From Lysobacteraceae bacterium (lineage in GTDB: Bacteria > Pseudomonadota > Gammaproteobacteria > Nitrococcales > AK92), in NCBI GenBank assembly GCA_012523465.1, contig JAAYIK010000025.1, positions 62,001-126,000 on the forward strand: DNA of 64,000 bases, written 5' to 3'. The position numbers and the translations under genes are program-made. The number at the start of each line of letters is the position of its first letter. The first letter of the stretch is position 1. The notes under the pieces were generated by a model. The model made no database searches. It had not been told where the DNA came from and worked only from the letters and a program-made list of their open reading frames with translations. Below, one piece after another: positions 1 to 9,053 of the stretch.

Positions 1-2
1 TT

Positions 3-275
3 TCCTCCAAAGCCGGACTCGATGCGGTCATGCAGGCAGCAGCCGATGCCGGTGGCGCCATGGTCAAGCCGGCGCAGGACGCTTTCTGGGGCGGCTATGC
101 CGGCTACTTCCAGGATCCGGACGGGTACCTCCTGTGGGAGGTGGTGTGGAATCCGCAGCTCCAGCTGGTCGCGCGGTTCCGAGTTGCCATCATCCCGTTT
201 GCGGCCGGGCTGGGAGCTGGCCAGGCAGGAGCGCCTTCAGCCGGAGGCGGCCTGCAGGCGACGGAACGGGCGTGA
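3..275 (+). CDS. VOC / glyoxalase family protein, C-terminal part (cut by window start)
   Basis: The frame is open from base 3 and the start lies outside the window. It contains the typical end of a glyoxalase/bleomycin-resistance (VOC) domain: an AGG..VKPA segment, then a G-YF-DPDG segment and WEVVWNP, whose Glu is the usual last metal ligand. These small metalloenzymes are cytoplasmic and catalytically diverse, so the substrate cannot be named. The last ~35 residues after WNP do not look like the family, and the gene runs 39 bases into the 3' end of the convergent sigma54 activator. Such a tail could come from a lost stop codon or a small frameshift; this fragment alone cannot decide. Confidence 0.75.
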   Translation, partial: SSKAGLDAVMQAAADAGGAMVKPAQDAFWGGYAGYFQDPDGYLLWEVVWNPQLQLVARFRVAIIPFAAGLGAGQAGAPSAGGGLQATERA

Positions 276-1721
276 GTCCACGCCCAGCTTGCGCATGCGC
301 GAGCGGAGCGTGTGCGGATTGATGCCCAGCAGGCGAGCGGCGCCGGACGGTCCCTCGATGCGGCCATGGGTGCGAGCCAGTGCTGAGCGGATATGGGCGG
401 CCATGGCTTCGTCCAGGGTCGGGAAACGGCTGTTGTCGCTGCTGGATGGGGTCTGCAGGCTGTGTCCGGAAGCCGGGCCAAGCACTGTGACCGGCCCGGT
501 TGGCATGCCGAAGGCGGGCTCAAGCTGCAGGCCTTTGCCGTTGCCCAGGATGGCTGCCCGCTCGATCACAGCAGCCAGTTCGCGCACGTTACCTGGCCAG
601 GCGTAGCTGCGCAGCAGCTCGATGTCCCCGGCAGTTGGCAGCTGCAGCGGCAAGCCGAGCTTGACAGCGGCGCGGCGGGCGAAGTGCTCGGCCAGGGCGG
701 GAATGTCGGACTGGCGCTCGCGCAGCGGGGGAATCGCAATCGGAAACACCGCGATTCGATACCAGAGATCCTGGCGAAAGCTGCCGTTGGCCACCATGGC
801 CGCCAGATCGCGATGGGTGGCGGCCACGACCCGCACGTCGACCTGCAGCGGCTCTTCGCCACCCACGCGGTACAGGGTGCCGTCCTGCAGCACCCGCAGC
901 AGCCTCACCTGCGCGGCCGGAGGTAGCTCTCCGATCTCGTCGAGAAACAGGGTGCCGCGGTCAGCGCGCTCGAACCAGCCCCTGTGCTGGCCGGCGGCGC
1001 CAGTGAAGCTGCCGCGTTCGTGACCGAACAGTTCGGAGTCGATCAGGTCGGGCGGGATGGCACCGCAATTGACGCGAATGAAAGGTCCCTGGCTGCGCGG
1101 CGAGCGCTCGTGCAGGGTGCGGGCGATGATTTCCTTGCCGGAGCCGGTCTCGCCCAGCAGCAGCACCGTGGCATCGGAGCGCGCCACCAGGTTGACGCGT
1201 TCCATCACGCCTTTCAGGCAGCCATCGGCTCCGACCACCTCGTCGCCATCCAGGCGGCGTCCGAACCGCGCCAGCAGCATTTCACGGTCGGCTTCCGCGC
1301 GCGCCCGCTGCGTCGCCGGCTCGCGCCAACGGAGTTCGTTGGCTAGGCCGACTGCCAGCGGCTCCAGCAGGGAGGCCAGCAAGGCGGCATCGGCAGCGCC
1401 GAAATCGGCTCCGGCATGGGCGTTCAGCACGGCGATGCCATCGTGTCGGTTGTCCGGATCGCGCAGGTAGCCGATGAGCGCACCGGACGATCCGTGCCGG
1501 ACGGCGAGTGGCCGCAGATCGTCTGGCCACGGTTCGCCGACTCGCAGGCGCCGTACCGGATGGCGTTGCAGCGAGAGCAGAAGCCGGTCGCAGACGGCCT
1601 GGGCGCAGCGCATGCGCAGGTCGGCGGTGGCAGGCTCGGTCGTCGCTAGCGTCTCGAGCGCTTGGCGCGGCCGATCAAGGTGCACGATCGTCAGCGCAGC
1701 CAGGGGCAGCGACTGGCGCAC
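237..1721 (-). CDS. sigma54-dependent transcriptional activator (GAF-like sensor, AAA+, Fis HTH)
   Basis: A 494-residue enhancer-binding protein. Residues 1-~155 look like a degenerate GAF-type sensor with no phospho-acceptor Asp. The central AAA+ domain has Walker A GETGSGKE, the sigma54-contact loop written GSFTGA instead of GAFTGA, and Walker [10 protein letters not shown] Fis-type helix-turn-helix ends the protein ([17 protein letters not shown]). It should open sigma54 promoters in response to an unknown signal. The GTG start is uncertain: the frame stays open 57 bases further upstream and that stretch (LAKALDNIAAA) reads like more GAF domain, but no standard start codon occurs before the stop near 1779. 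A neighbouring target is not evident. Confidence 0.85.
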   Translation of the reverse strand: MRQSLPLAALTIVHLDRPRQALETLATTEPATADLRMRCAQAVCDRLLLSLQRHPVRRLRVGEPWPDDLRPLAVRHGSSGALIGYLRDPDNRHDGIAVLNAHAGADFGAADAALLASLLEPLAVGLANELRWREPATQRARAEADREMLLARFGRRLDGDEVVGADGCLKGVMERVNLVARSDATVLLLGETGSGKEIIARTLHERSPRSQGPFIRVNCGAIPPDLIDSELFGHERGSFTGAAGQHRGWFERADRGTLFLDEIGELPPAAQVRLLRVLQDGTLYRVGGEEPLQVDVRVVAATHRDLAAMVANGSFRQDLWYRIAVFPIAIPPLRERQSDIPALAEHFARRAAVKLGLPLQLPTAGDIELLRSYAWPGNVRELAAVIERAAILGNGKGLQLEPAFGMPTGPVTVLGPASGHSLQTPSSSDNSRFPTLDEAMAAHIRSALARTHGRIEGPSGAARLLGINPHTLRSRMRKLGVDSRPFRRLQAASG

Positions 1722-1972
1722 GGCGGCGGCAATGTTGTCGAGCGCCTTGGCTAGTCGCCGCTGGCGGCCGATTCCCCGCTATGCAGCCAATACTAGGTCA
1801 CGGTGGTGCATGCCCATCCTTTCAACGCGCAGCAGGACCTTGTCGACGCTTCATTGGCGGAAGCCGATCGAGTTCCCTATGCCCAGCCCGGGGTGGCCAA
1901 ATGGCCAATCGCAATATGAAAGAGCCGTTTGGCAGGGTGAATTGCAGGAGAGCCGTCGCAAAGCAGATGCAG

Positions 1973-1991
1973 GGCCGAGCAGGGCTCGGCC
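1973..1991 (-). terminator. hairpin just after the YeeE/YedE gene
   Basis: A perfect 8-bp stem (GGCCGAGC / GCTCGGCC, 3-nt loop) begins right after the stop codon of the transporter on the minus strand. There is no clear U-run, so it may be a weak or factor-assisted terminator. The remaining spacer up to 1721 shows no gene. Confidence 0.45.
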
Positions 1992-1992
1992 T

Positions 1993-3192
1993 TCACCAGC
2001 CGCGCCAGCGGCGCAGCCGCCAGCCCAGCCAGGTGCCAATCAGCGCGAACAGCGCGAAGACCCAGCCCGAAACGGCGGCGGCCATGATGCCGGACAGCAG
2101 GGTGCCGATGGTGCAGCCCAGCGCGACCATGGAGCCCCAGCCGAGGAGCACGCCGCCGATGAGCGCGCGCACCGACTCGCCCAGCCGCGGCAGGCGCGGC
2201 CTGAAGTCGCCGCTGGGGACTGCCACGCCCAGCGAGCCCAGCACCAGCCCGGCGACGAAGGCGCCGTTCTCCGACCACAACGTCTGCTTCACCGTCGTGG
2301 CGCAGCCGGCGAAGCCGTCCAGGCCTTCCAGCCGGTGCGGAATCCAGGCGGCCTTGCTGGCCAGCGTGCGGGCGATGCTGCCCAGCTCGGCGGTTACGCC
2401 CAGCGGTGCGACGCGCAGATAGGCCAACACGCCGATGAAGCCGATCAGAATGCCGCCGACATAGGTTGGCCAGCGGCGCTGCCACCAGGGCAACGCCGGG
2501 GCTGCCGGCACGGGTCGGTGCATCCACGCCAGCAGCGCGGCGGCCAGTCCCAGCAGGCCCAGCTGCAGCGCTGCCGAGCCATCGTAGCCAAGGCTTTGCG
2601 GCAGCCACGCTACCGGCGCCTGTTGCAGCGCGCTCAGGTACAGCGTGTTCCAGCTCAGGAAACCGAGCACGAATCCGCCCAGCGCGCCGAGCAAGGCAAT
2701 GGGCGAGGTCAGCGAGCCTTCCCCGAGCCGATACAGATGCGCGCTGATGCAGGAGCCCGACAGTGCCATGCCGAAGCCGAAGCTGAGCGCTCCGGCCGCC
2801 AGCACCCAGCTGACCGGGCCGATGTGGGCGCCGGGCGGCAGCCGGCCCATGCTCGGGTCGGGCAGGAAGGCGCCGAACAGCACGTGATAGCCCAGCGTGC
2901 CGACCGCGAGCGCCGCGATGATGCCCAGCAGGCCGCGCGCGTCGCGGGCAGCGAAGAAGTCACGGGCCACGCAGTAAAAGCAGAACCGTGAACGCTGCAG
3001 CACCACGCCGAAGGCAAGCCCCAGCAGTACCGACAGGCTCAGCTGGCGGCCGTTGCCGGGAACGCCGGCCAGGTGGTAGGCGAGGTAGAGGGCGACGGCG
3101 ACGGCGGCCGCCCCGGCCGCCAGGTGACGCACCGGCGGCAGCGCGCCAGGGACGAAGGATGCAGTCGTAGCAGGTGTGGACGACATGACCAT
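1993..3192 (-). CDS. YeeE/YedE family (TsuA-like) sulfur-compound transporter
   Basis: An integral membrane protein of about 399 residues with many hydrophobic segments and the duplicated YeeE/YedE architecture. Conserved Cys-bearing segments FGMALSGSC and MVALGCTIGTLLSG are present; in characterised members such cysteines pass thiosulfate through the membrane. The neighbouring periplasmic thiosulfate sulfurtransferase, upstream on the same strand, supports handling of thiosulfate or another sulfane-sulfur compound. The open frame extends upstream across the end of the sulfurtransferase gene, but that part has low-complexity Arg-rich sequence, so I start at ATG 3192 (MVMSST); ATG 3186 is equally possible. 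No convincing ribosome-binding site decides between them. Confidence 0.85.
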   Translation of the reverse strand: MVMSSTPATTASFVPGALPPVRHLAAGAAAVAVALYLAYHLAGVPGNGRQLSLSVLLGLAFGVVLQRSRFCFYCVARDFFAARDARGLLGIIAALAVGTLGYHVLFGAFLPDPSMGRLPPGAHIGPVSWVLAAGALSFGFGMALSGSCISAHLYRLGEGSLTSPIALLGALGGFVLGFLSWNTLYLSALQQAPVAWLPQSLGYDGSAALQLGLLGLAAALLAWMHRPVPAAPALPWWQRRWPTYVGGILIGFIGVLAYLRVAPLGVTAELGSIARTLASKAAWIPHRLEGLDGFAGCATTVKQTLWSENGAFVAGLVLGSLGVAVPSGDFRPRLPRLGESVRALIGGVLLGWGSMVALGCTIGTLLSGIMAAAVSGWVFALFALIGTWLGWRLRRWRGW

Positions 3193-3254
3193 CACTCGAA
3201 TGAGGCGCGGCGCCCGGGGGCGCCGCGGACTGCCGTTTGCAGGCAGGCAGCAGT

Positions 3255-4172
3255 TTACTTGCCGCCCCAGACCGTGCCGGCCAGGTTGACGATGGGTACG
3301 CCGACCGCGTTGCCGTACTCGGTCCAGGAGCCGTCGTAGTTGGCGACCTGATAACCAAGCAGCTTGGAGAGCGCGAACCAGGTGTGGCTGGAGCGCTCGC
3401 CGATGCGGCAATAGGTGATGATCGGCTTGCTGCCGTCGATGCCTTTGGCGGCGTAGATGCGGCGCAGTTCCTCGACCGGCTTGAAGGTGCCGTCAGCGGC
3501 CACCGCCTCGCCCCAGGGAACGTTCACGGCGCCCGGAACGTGGCCGGCACGGACGGCAAGCTCCTGCACCCCGGGGGGCGCGAAGATCTTGCCCTGATAC
3601 TCGTCCGGCGAGCGGATGTCGACCAGCGCCACATCGGACTTGCCTTCGGCAGCAGCGACGACGTCGGGCAAGAAGGCCCGCAGGTGCTTGTTCACCGTGG
3701 TGATCTCGATGTCGCCCGGCGGGGGCGTTTGGGCCAGGACCGACAGCGGGCGGCCCTCCGCTTCCCACTTGGCACGGCCGCCGTCCAGCAGCTTGACATT
3801 GGGAACGCCGTAGATGTCGAACACCCAGGCGCCCCAGGCGGCGAACCAGTTGTTGGTATCGCCGTAAAGGATGACCGTGCTGTCCTTGGATACGCCGGCG
3901 TTGCGCAGCAGGGTCTGGAACTGATCCTTGCTGACGATGTCGCGCCGGACCGTATCGACCAGGTCGGTATGCCAGACGAAGTTGACTGCGCCCGGGATGT
4001 GGCCGCGCTCGAACACGCCCGGGTTCACGCTGACTTCGATGATGCGGAGTTTCGGATCGTTGAGGTTTTTCTCCAGCCAGTCGGTAGAGACTAGATATTC
4101 CGAAGCGGCCGCAAGCACGCTCTGGCTGACGAGCAGCGTGGCGGCAGCAAGCAGCGCACGAATGGTTTTCAT
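3255..4172 (-). CDS. periplasmic thiosulfate sulfurtransferase (rhodanese)
   Basis: A 305-residue tandem-rhodanese protein. Residues 1-~22 form a signal peptide ending in VLAA, so it is exported. The inactive N-terminal rhodanese domain is followed by the catalytic one, with the active-site loop CRIGERSS at Cys255. That CRxGxR form is typical of thiosulfate (not mercaptopyruvate) sulfurtransferases. It would move the sulfane sulfur of thiosulfate to a thiol or cyanide in the periplasm. It lies directly upstream of the YeeE/YedE transporter with a 62-base gap, and divergently from a sulfate/thiosulfate-binding protein, so all three probably belong to one sulfur-acquisition unit. On the minus strand a TGtTATAAC sequence near 4202-4210 could be an extended -10. 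Confidence 0.92.
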   Translation of the reverse strand: MKTIRALLAAATLLVSQSVLAAASEYLVSTDWLEKNLNDPKLRIIEVSVNPGVFERGHIPGAVNFVWHTDLVDTVRRDIVSKDQFQTLLRNAGVSKDSTVILYGDTNNWFAAWGAWVFDIYGVPNVKLLDGGRAKWEAEGRPLSVLAQTPPPGDIEITTVNKHLRAFLPDVVAAAEGKSDVALVDIRSPDEYQGKIFAPPGVQELAVRAGHVPGAVNVPWGEAVAADGTFKPVEELRRIYAAKGIDGSKPIITYCRIGERSSHTWFALSKLLGYQVANYDGSWTEYGNAVGVPIVNLAGTVWGGK

Positions 4173-4621
4173 CGCAGGCTCCAGCTGTTCCGGTTAAGAG
4201 AGTTATAACAGTACCGGCCTCATAGGAAGAAAATGAATTGACAAATTTCTATAAGCTAAGAACGAAATGGATCGGAGAGTCGCCCGCCTTTTCCCCGCGT
4301 TTCTCGCTCCCGCCAATCCGCTTTGGCGGACGGCGCGCAAGGCCATCGGGCCCTGATATTTCCCGGCCAGCCCGTGTCATTTCACGGCATCCCGTGCTCT
4401 GTTCCATGGCGCCGGCGCATATAAATATTCTTTCTTTCGTTTGTGCTTGTTATTCCAGAGGGTTTTGAAAAGTGCTGCCGCCTGGCACGGCCCTTGCCCT
4501 TGCTCTCCCGCCCAAGGATCGGATCAGTCCATCCGGCCTGGCGTAACAACGAGGGATATCCACTCCTGCGCCGCTGCCAGCGACAGCGGCGCCCTGGTCG
4601 CAACTTTCGAGGTACTCTCTG
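4173..4621. promoter_or_regulatory. divergent control region between the rhodanese and sulfate-importer genes
   Basis: 449 bases without a gene and clearly more AT-rich than the surroundings. It should hold the promoters of both divergent sulfur operons. Visible elements are an extended -10-like TGtTATAAC toward the rhodanese gene, A/T tracts at 4230-4260 and 4415-4450, and a 7-bp stem-loop (CCGCCAA / TTGGCGG) at 4310-4329. CysB-type control would be expected for such genes, but I cannot identify a CysB site with confidence. Confidence 0.5.
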
Positions 4622-5639
4622 ATGAGCAAGCACCGAGCTTACAAATTGGTCGCCGCGGCGGCGCTGTCTTTCGGCATGGCGAGCAGCGTGCTCGCCAAGG
4701 GCATTGAGCTGCTCAACGTCTCCTACGACCCGACGCGCGAACTGTATGCCGAGTTCAACCGCGAGTTCGCTCGCTACTGGCAGGAGAAGACCGGGCAGAC
4801 CGTGAGCGTCCGTCAGTCCCACGGTGGCTCGGGCAAGCAAGCGCGGGCAGTGATCGACGGCCTGGAGGCCGACGTGGTCACTCTGGCGCTGGCCTACGAT
4901 ATCGACGCCATCGCTGAGCACGCCCGGCTGCTGCCCGCTGATTGGCAGTTACGGCTGCCTCACAACAGCAGCCCCTACACCTCCACCATCGTGTTCCTGG
5001 TACGCGCCGGCAACCCGAAGAACATCAAGGACTGGGACGACCTCATCAGGCCCGGCGTGCAGGTCATCACGCCCAATCCCAAGACCTCCGGCGGCGCCCG
5101 TTGGAACTATCTGGCGGCCTGGGGCTATGGCCTGAAGAAGTACGGCAGCGAAGCAAAGGCGAAGGAGTTCGTGGCCGAACTGTTCCGCCACGTGCCGGTG
5201 CTCGATTCCGGTGCCCGTGGCGCGACGACCACCTTTGTGCAGCGGGGCATCGGCGATGGTACTGCTGGCCTGGGAGAACGAGGCCTTTCTCGCGCTCAAC
5301 GAACTCGGCACCGGTAAGTTCGAAATCGTCGTTCCATCGCTGTCTATCCTGGCCGAGCCGCCGGTGGCGGTGGTTGACAAGATCGCCGAGAAGCGCGGCA
5401 CGGCCGAGGTGGCGCGCGCGTATCTGGAGTTTTTATACTCGCCAGCGGGGCAGCGGATCGCCGCCAGGCACTACTACCGGCCGGTGTATCCCGAGCATGC
5501 CGATCCGGACGACGTCAAGCGCTTTCCCGAGCTGGAGTTGCTCACTATCGACGCCGATTTCGGCGGCTGGCGCAATGCGCAACGGGTGCATTTCTCCGAC
5601 GGCGGCACCTTCGACCAGATCTATCGGCCCGGACGCTGA
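4622..5639 (+). pseudogene. sulfate/thiosulfate-binding periplasmic protein, interrupted by a 1-base insertion
   Basis: The product is the Sbp/CysP family binding protein of a sulfate ABC importer: a signal peptide (residues 1-~25, ending VLAK), then the family stretch [24 protein letters not shown] that shapes the anion site. The first frame fails after QRGIGD and the protein continues one frame over as [13 protein letters not shown] until 5639. Deleting one G of the GG at 5258-5259 restores a full-length protein of about 338 residues with no other defect. The change is therefore either a very recent inactivation or a base-calling error. A second +1 G change occurs in cysW of the same operon. 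Confidence 0.85.
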
Positions 5640-5696
5640 ACGGCAGCGGCGCGGACGGCCGGATCACCGCCGTCCGCCCCATCGGGAGCCAAGCGC

Positions 5697-6530
5697 ATGT
5701 CCACAGTCTTGCAACGGTATAGCGTGATTCCAGGGTTCGGGCTCACCCTGGGCTATACGCTGGTCTACCTGAGCCTGATCGTGCTGATCCCGCTCTCGGC
5801 CACATTCGTTAAAGCGGCCGAGCTTGGCTGGAGCGGCTTCTGGTCGGTTGTCACCGAGCCGCGGGTGCTGGCCGCCTACCGCGTGAGCTTCGGCTGCGCG
5901 CTGCTGGCCGCGCTGGTGAATCTGGGCGCCGGCTTGCTGGTGGCCTGGGTGCTGGTGCGTTACCGCTTTCCAGGCCGGCGGCTGCTAGATGCGTTGGTGG
6001 ATTTGCCGTTCGCGCTGCCCACGGCGGTGGCTGGCATCTCCCTCACCGCGCTTTACGCCGGCAACGGCTGGGTCGGGCGCCATCTCGAGCCGCTCGGCCT
6101 GAAGGTGGCGTTCACGCCTGTCGGCATCACGGTAGCGCTGATCTTCATCGGCCTGCCCTTCGTGGTGCGGACAGTGCAGCCGGTGTTGGCGGAGCTCGAG
6201 CCGGAGCTGGAGGAAGCCGCGGCAAGCCTGGGCGCAGGGCGGCTCGCGACCTTCCGGCGCGTGCTGCTGCCCGCGCTGGTGCCGGCCCTGCTGACCGGCT
6301 TCGCGCTGGCGTTCGCCCGCGCCGTCGGCGAGTACGGCTCGGTGATCTTCATTGCTGGCAACATGCCCATGGTCTCGGAGATCGCGCCGCTGCTGATCGT
6401 CACCAAGCTCGAACAGTACGACTATGTCGGCGCCACCGCCGTCGCTGTTGCCATGCTGGCGATCTCTTTCGCGCTGCTGCTGCTGATCAACCTGCTGCAG
6501 TGGTGGAGCCGGTTGCGGCACGGAGGGTAG
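5697..6530 (+). CDS. cysT: sulfate/thiosulfate ABC transporter permease CysT (CysU)
   Basis: An intact 277-residue inner-membrane permease with six predicted membrane segments. The EAA loop that docks the ATPase reads [21 protein letters not shown] at about residues 177-197, characteristic of the CysT/CysW pair. It starts 57 bases after the binding-protein gene and ends 3 bases before cysW, so the three are one operon. It would pair with CysW to form the membrane channel for sulfate or thiosulfate. It is the only undamaged gene of this importer in the window. Confidence 0.92.
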   Translation: MSTVLQRYSVIPGFGLTLGYTLVYLSLIVLIPLSATFVKAAELGWSGFWSVVTEPRVLAAYRVSFGCALLAALVNLGAGLLVAWVLVRYRFPGRRLLDALVDLPFALPTAVAGISLTALYAGNGWVGRHLEPLGLKVAFTPVGITVALIFIGLPFVVRTVQPVLAELEPELEEAAASLGAGRLATFRRVLLPALVPALLTGFALAFARAVGEYGSVIFIAGNMPMVSEIAPLLIVTKLEQYDYVGATAVAVAMLAISFALLLLINLLQWWSRLRHGG

Positions 6531-6533
6531 GCC

Positions 6534-7377
6534 ATGACCCAAGGAGCTTCCCATGTCGCGACCGAGCCGCTTTGGCTGCGGGTGGCGCTGATTCTGCTGG
6601 CAACAGGGTTTCTTGGCCTGTTCTTGCTGCTGCCGCTGGCGGCGGTGATCGCAGAAGCGCTGCGCGGCGGCTGGCAGGCCTATTTAGCTGCCATCCGCGA
6701 GCCCGATGCGCTGGCCGCCATTCGGCTCACCTTGACCGTGGCGGCTATCGCGGTGCCGCTGAACCTGGTGTTCGGCACCTGCGCCGCCTGGGCCATCGCC
6801 AGGTACGAGTTCCGCGGTAAGGGCGTGCTCACGGCCCTGATCGATCTGCCGTTCGCAGTGTCGCCGGTGATCTCGGGGCTGATCTACGTGCTGCTGTTCG
6901 GAGCCCAGGGCTGGTTCGGGCCCTGGCTGGGCGAGCACGGATTCAAGATCGTCTTCGCCGTTCCGGGCATCGTGCTGGCGACGGTGTTCGTCACCTTCCC
7001 CTTCGTCGCCCGCGAACTAATCCCGGTGATGCAGGAACTGGGCAGCGACGAGGAGGAAGCTGCACTAACGCTGGGCGCATCCGGCTGGCAGACCTTCTGG
7101 CGGGTGACCCTCCCCAACATCAAGTGGGGGGCTGTTGTACGGAGTGATTCTGTGCAATGCTCGCGCCATGGGGGAATTCGGCGCCGTATCGGTGGTCTCG
7201 GGCCATATCCGCGGGTTGACCAATACCCTGCCGCTGCACGTCGAGATTCTCTACAACGAGTACAATTTCGTCGCCGCGTTCGCCTGCGCGTCGCTGCTGG
7301 CCCTGCTGGCGCTAGTCACGCTGACCGTGCAGGCGCTGATCGAACGGCGGCAGGCGCGGCTGCTCCTGGCGCGATGA
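6534..7377 (+). pseudogene. cysW: sulfate ABC transporter permease CysW, interrupted by a 1-base insertion
   Basis: The first ~200 codons encode a CysW permease including its EAA loop ([27 protein letters not shown]). There the frame breaks: TGG is followed by a run giving six consecutive G where five would continue the protein as [19 protein letters not shown] in another frame, which stays open to 7377. Removing one G of the homopolymer near 7124-7129 gives a normal ~280-residue CysW. As with the binding protein, real mutation and sequencing error are both possible. The gene that normally follows, cysA (ATPase), is absent: the next gene is a PH-domain protein. Confidence 0.85.
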
Positions 7378-7510
7378 CCAGGCTGGCTGGCAGCGTCGCA
7401 TGGGCGTCGAATCGGCGGCTTCGGCACCCACGTCGCGAGTCAGTCGGCGGCCGCCAGCGTTGCTGGAACGGTGACCATTGCGGGGGCACGGCGGCAGGAT
7501 GCGAGAAGCC

Positions 7511-7930
7511 ATGGAAACCGTCGTCTACAAATCCAAGGTCGATGGCTGGCTGTTCCTGATCTTGGCCGGCGCCGTGGTCATTCCGGCCTACGGCGGCATC
7601 CAGGTGGTATTGACGGTTCCCGGTACGTCGCCGGGGCCGCTCATTCTGACCATCGTCCTGGTCATCGCGCTGCCGCTGTGGTTGCTCTTTGGCACCAGCT
7701 ACACGCTGCAGGCCGACAAGCTGCTCATCCGCTGCGGGCCGCTCAAATGGGAAATCCTCCTGGCGGAAATCAAGGCCATCACGCCGGTCCGAAGCTTTTT
7801 GTCCAGCCCGGCGCTGTCGATGGACAGGCTGCGCATCGACTACGGCCGCGGCATGTCCATCATGATCTCGCCGCAGAACAAGGAGCAGTTTCTCAAGGAT
7901 ATCGAGGAGCGGCGTCGCGGCCTGCTTTGA
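7511..7930 (+). CDS. small membrane protein with bacterial PH-like domain
   Basis: About 139 residues: two hydrophobic segments (residues ~10-30 and ~42-60) followed by a soluble beta-rich domain beginning [19 protein letters not shown], the usual opening of bacterial PH-like domains. The domain ends with a short helix near [18 protein letters not shown]. Function is unknown for this family; a membrane-associated role is inferred. I chose ATG 7511 because GAGAAG lies just upstream; ATG 7499 and TTG 7478 are alternatives. It occupies the place where cysA is normally found. Confidence 0.8.
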   Translation: METVVYKSKVDGWLFLILAGAVVIPAYGGIQVVLTVPGTSPGPLILTIVLVIALPLWLLFGTSYTLQADKLLIRCGPLKWEILLAEIKAITPVRSFLSSPALSMDRLRIDYGRGMSIMISPQNKEQFLKDIEERRRGLL

Positions 7931-8094
7931 CCGAATGGACCGCTTGGGCAACGCGCCGCCTGCCGCGATACCCTGGACTGATTGCAGGCTCATTTCCTCA
8001 GCGGCAACCGTATGGCTTATCTAGCTAGCGCCCTCAAAATTGCGTTGTTCAACGCCGCGCTCTATACCAGGCCCTGAAGTGGAACGGCCTCGAT

Positions 8095-8310
8095 ATGAGC
8101 AGCACTCGCGCAACGGCCACCTTGGCGCTGGGATTCTGGGGCTCGGTGATGTTCTTCTGGGGTGCGCGTCATCTGTTGGGAGCCGGTTTTTTCGCCGGCA
8201 TGCAAGGCACTTTCAGCTGGGTCGGCACCGCCACGCCGGCATCCATCTGGCGCTTCGCCGGCGTGCTGCTGTGGATCATCGGTGCCGTGGTGCTGTTCGT
8301 GATGGCATGA
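8095..8310 (+). CDS. small hypothetical membrane protein (71 aa)
   Basis: A 71-residue protein with two predicted membrane helices separated by a short Gly/Thr-rich loop. I do not recognise the family. It has an in-frame ATG with GGAACGG a few bases upstream, and the next gene follows after 27 bases on the same strand, so co-expression with the VOC gene is likely. The 164 bases before it hold nothing I recognise. Confidence 0.6.
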   Translation: MSSTRATATLALGFWGSVMFFWGARHLLGAGFFAGMQGTFSWVGTATPASIWRFAGVLLWIIGAVVLFVMA

Positions 8311-8337
8311 GGGGCAGGTAAATACAGGAGCGATGGC

Positions 8338-8766
8338 ATGGAAGTCACGGAAATACACCGCGGTCGGCTAATCGACCATATCCAGCTGGTGGTGCGCGAC
8401 CTCGCGGCGGCGCGGACGTTCTACGGCGCGGTGCTCGAAGTGCTCGGCATTCCTCTCGGCGGTGAGGGCGACGATTACTTCTGGGCCGACGAGCTGTTCG
8501 TCTCGAGCGCGACCAGCGCGGCAGCGCAAGGCGTGCTGACCGGCCGCCATCATCTTGCCTTCCAGGCCAAGAGCCCCGCCATGGTCGATGCCTTCTACCA
8601 GGCGGCGCTGGCCAACGGCGGCAGGGACAACGGCAAGCCGGGCGAGCGTCCCTATCATCCCGGCTATTACGCCGCCTTCGTGCTGGATCCGGACGGCAAC
8701 AACATTGAGGCCGTCTACCACGGCGAAGCCCGGCGCAGCGCCGACTCCGTGCGCGTTCGCTTTTAG
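8338..8766 (+). CDS. VOC (glyoxalase/dioxygenase-fold) family protein
   Basis: A complete 142-residue single VOC module with paired beta-alpha-beta-beta-beta units. Likely metal ligands are the His in IDHIQLVV, the His pair in GRHHLAF, and Glu in the DPDGNNIEAVYH motif near residue 127. The N-terminal LVVRDLAAARTFYGAVLEVLGI stretch is a classic VOC start. Substrate unknown. A strong inverted repeat follows the stop codon. Confidence 0.9.
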   Translation: MEVTEIHRGRLIDHIQLVVRDLAAARTFYGAVLEVLGIPLGGEGDDYFWADELFVSSATSAAAQGVLTGRHHLAFQAKSPAMVDAFYQAALANGGRDNGKPGERPYHPGYYAAFVLDPDGNNIEAVYHGEARRSADSVRVRF

Positions 8767-8781
8767 CCGGCGCCGGCTTTT

Positions 8782-8813
8782 CCGGCCCATGGCCTTGGCG
8801 TGCCATGGGCCGG
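8782..8813. terminator. perfect 11-bp inverted repeat after the VOC gene
   Basis: CCGGCCCATGG, a 10-nt loop, then CCATGGGCCGG, starting 16 bases after the VOC stop. No U-tract follows, so termination by the hairpin alone is unproven; the position fits a transcript end. The rest of 8814-9053 has no visible gene and should hold the promoter of the DUF4142 gene. Confidence 0.5.
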
Positions 8814-9053
8814 TCTCCTCGTTCCGCTGGCGAAACGTCCCGAACCTGTTGCTCCACGGGGCCGGCATGAGAGGCGCTGCCCGGGTGCGGAGCGGGCGAG
8901 CTTGCGTCCTACCGTCAGCGCGGCTGTGCTCTGGATAAGCCGCCACCAGGGAACCATATCTAGGGACCTTGCCGCCTCCAGGAGCTACTCGAGCGTCGAG
9001 CAAGGGTTTTCAGCGGTCGGCTATCCCCAGGTCCCAAGGAGGAGGGTTTATTC

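Noticed and set aside
1474-2991. 505-codon plus-strand frame across the YeeE/YedE gene
   Set aside because: Translation is Arg/Ala/Gln repeats without any domain and it overlaps two real genes on the other strand.
5211-5639. Separate small gene for the second half of the sulfate-binding protein
   Set aside because: It continues the same fold exactly where the first frame breaks, so it is one frameshifted gene.
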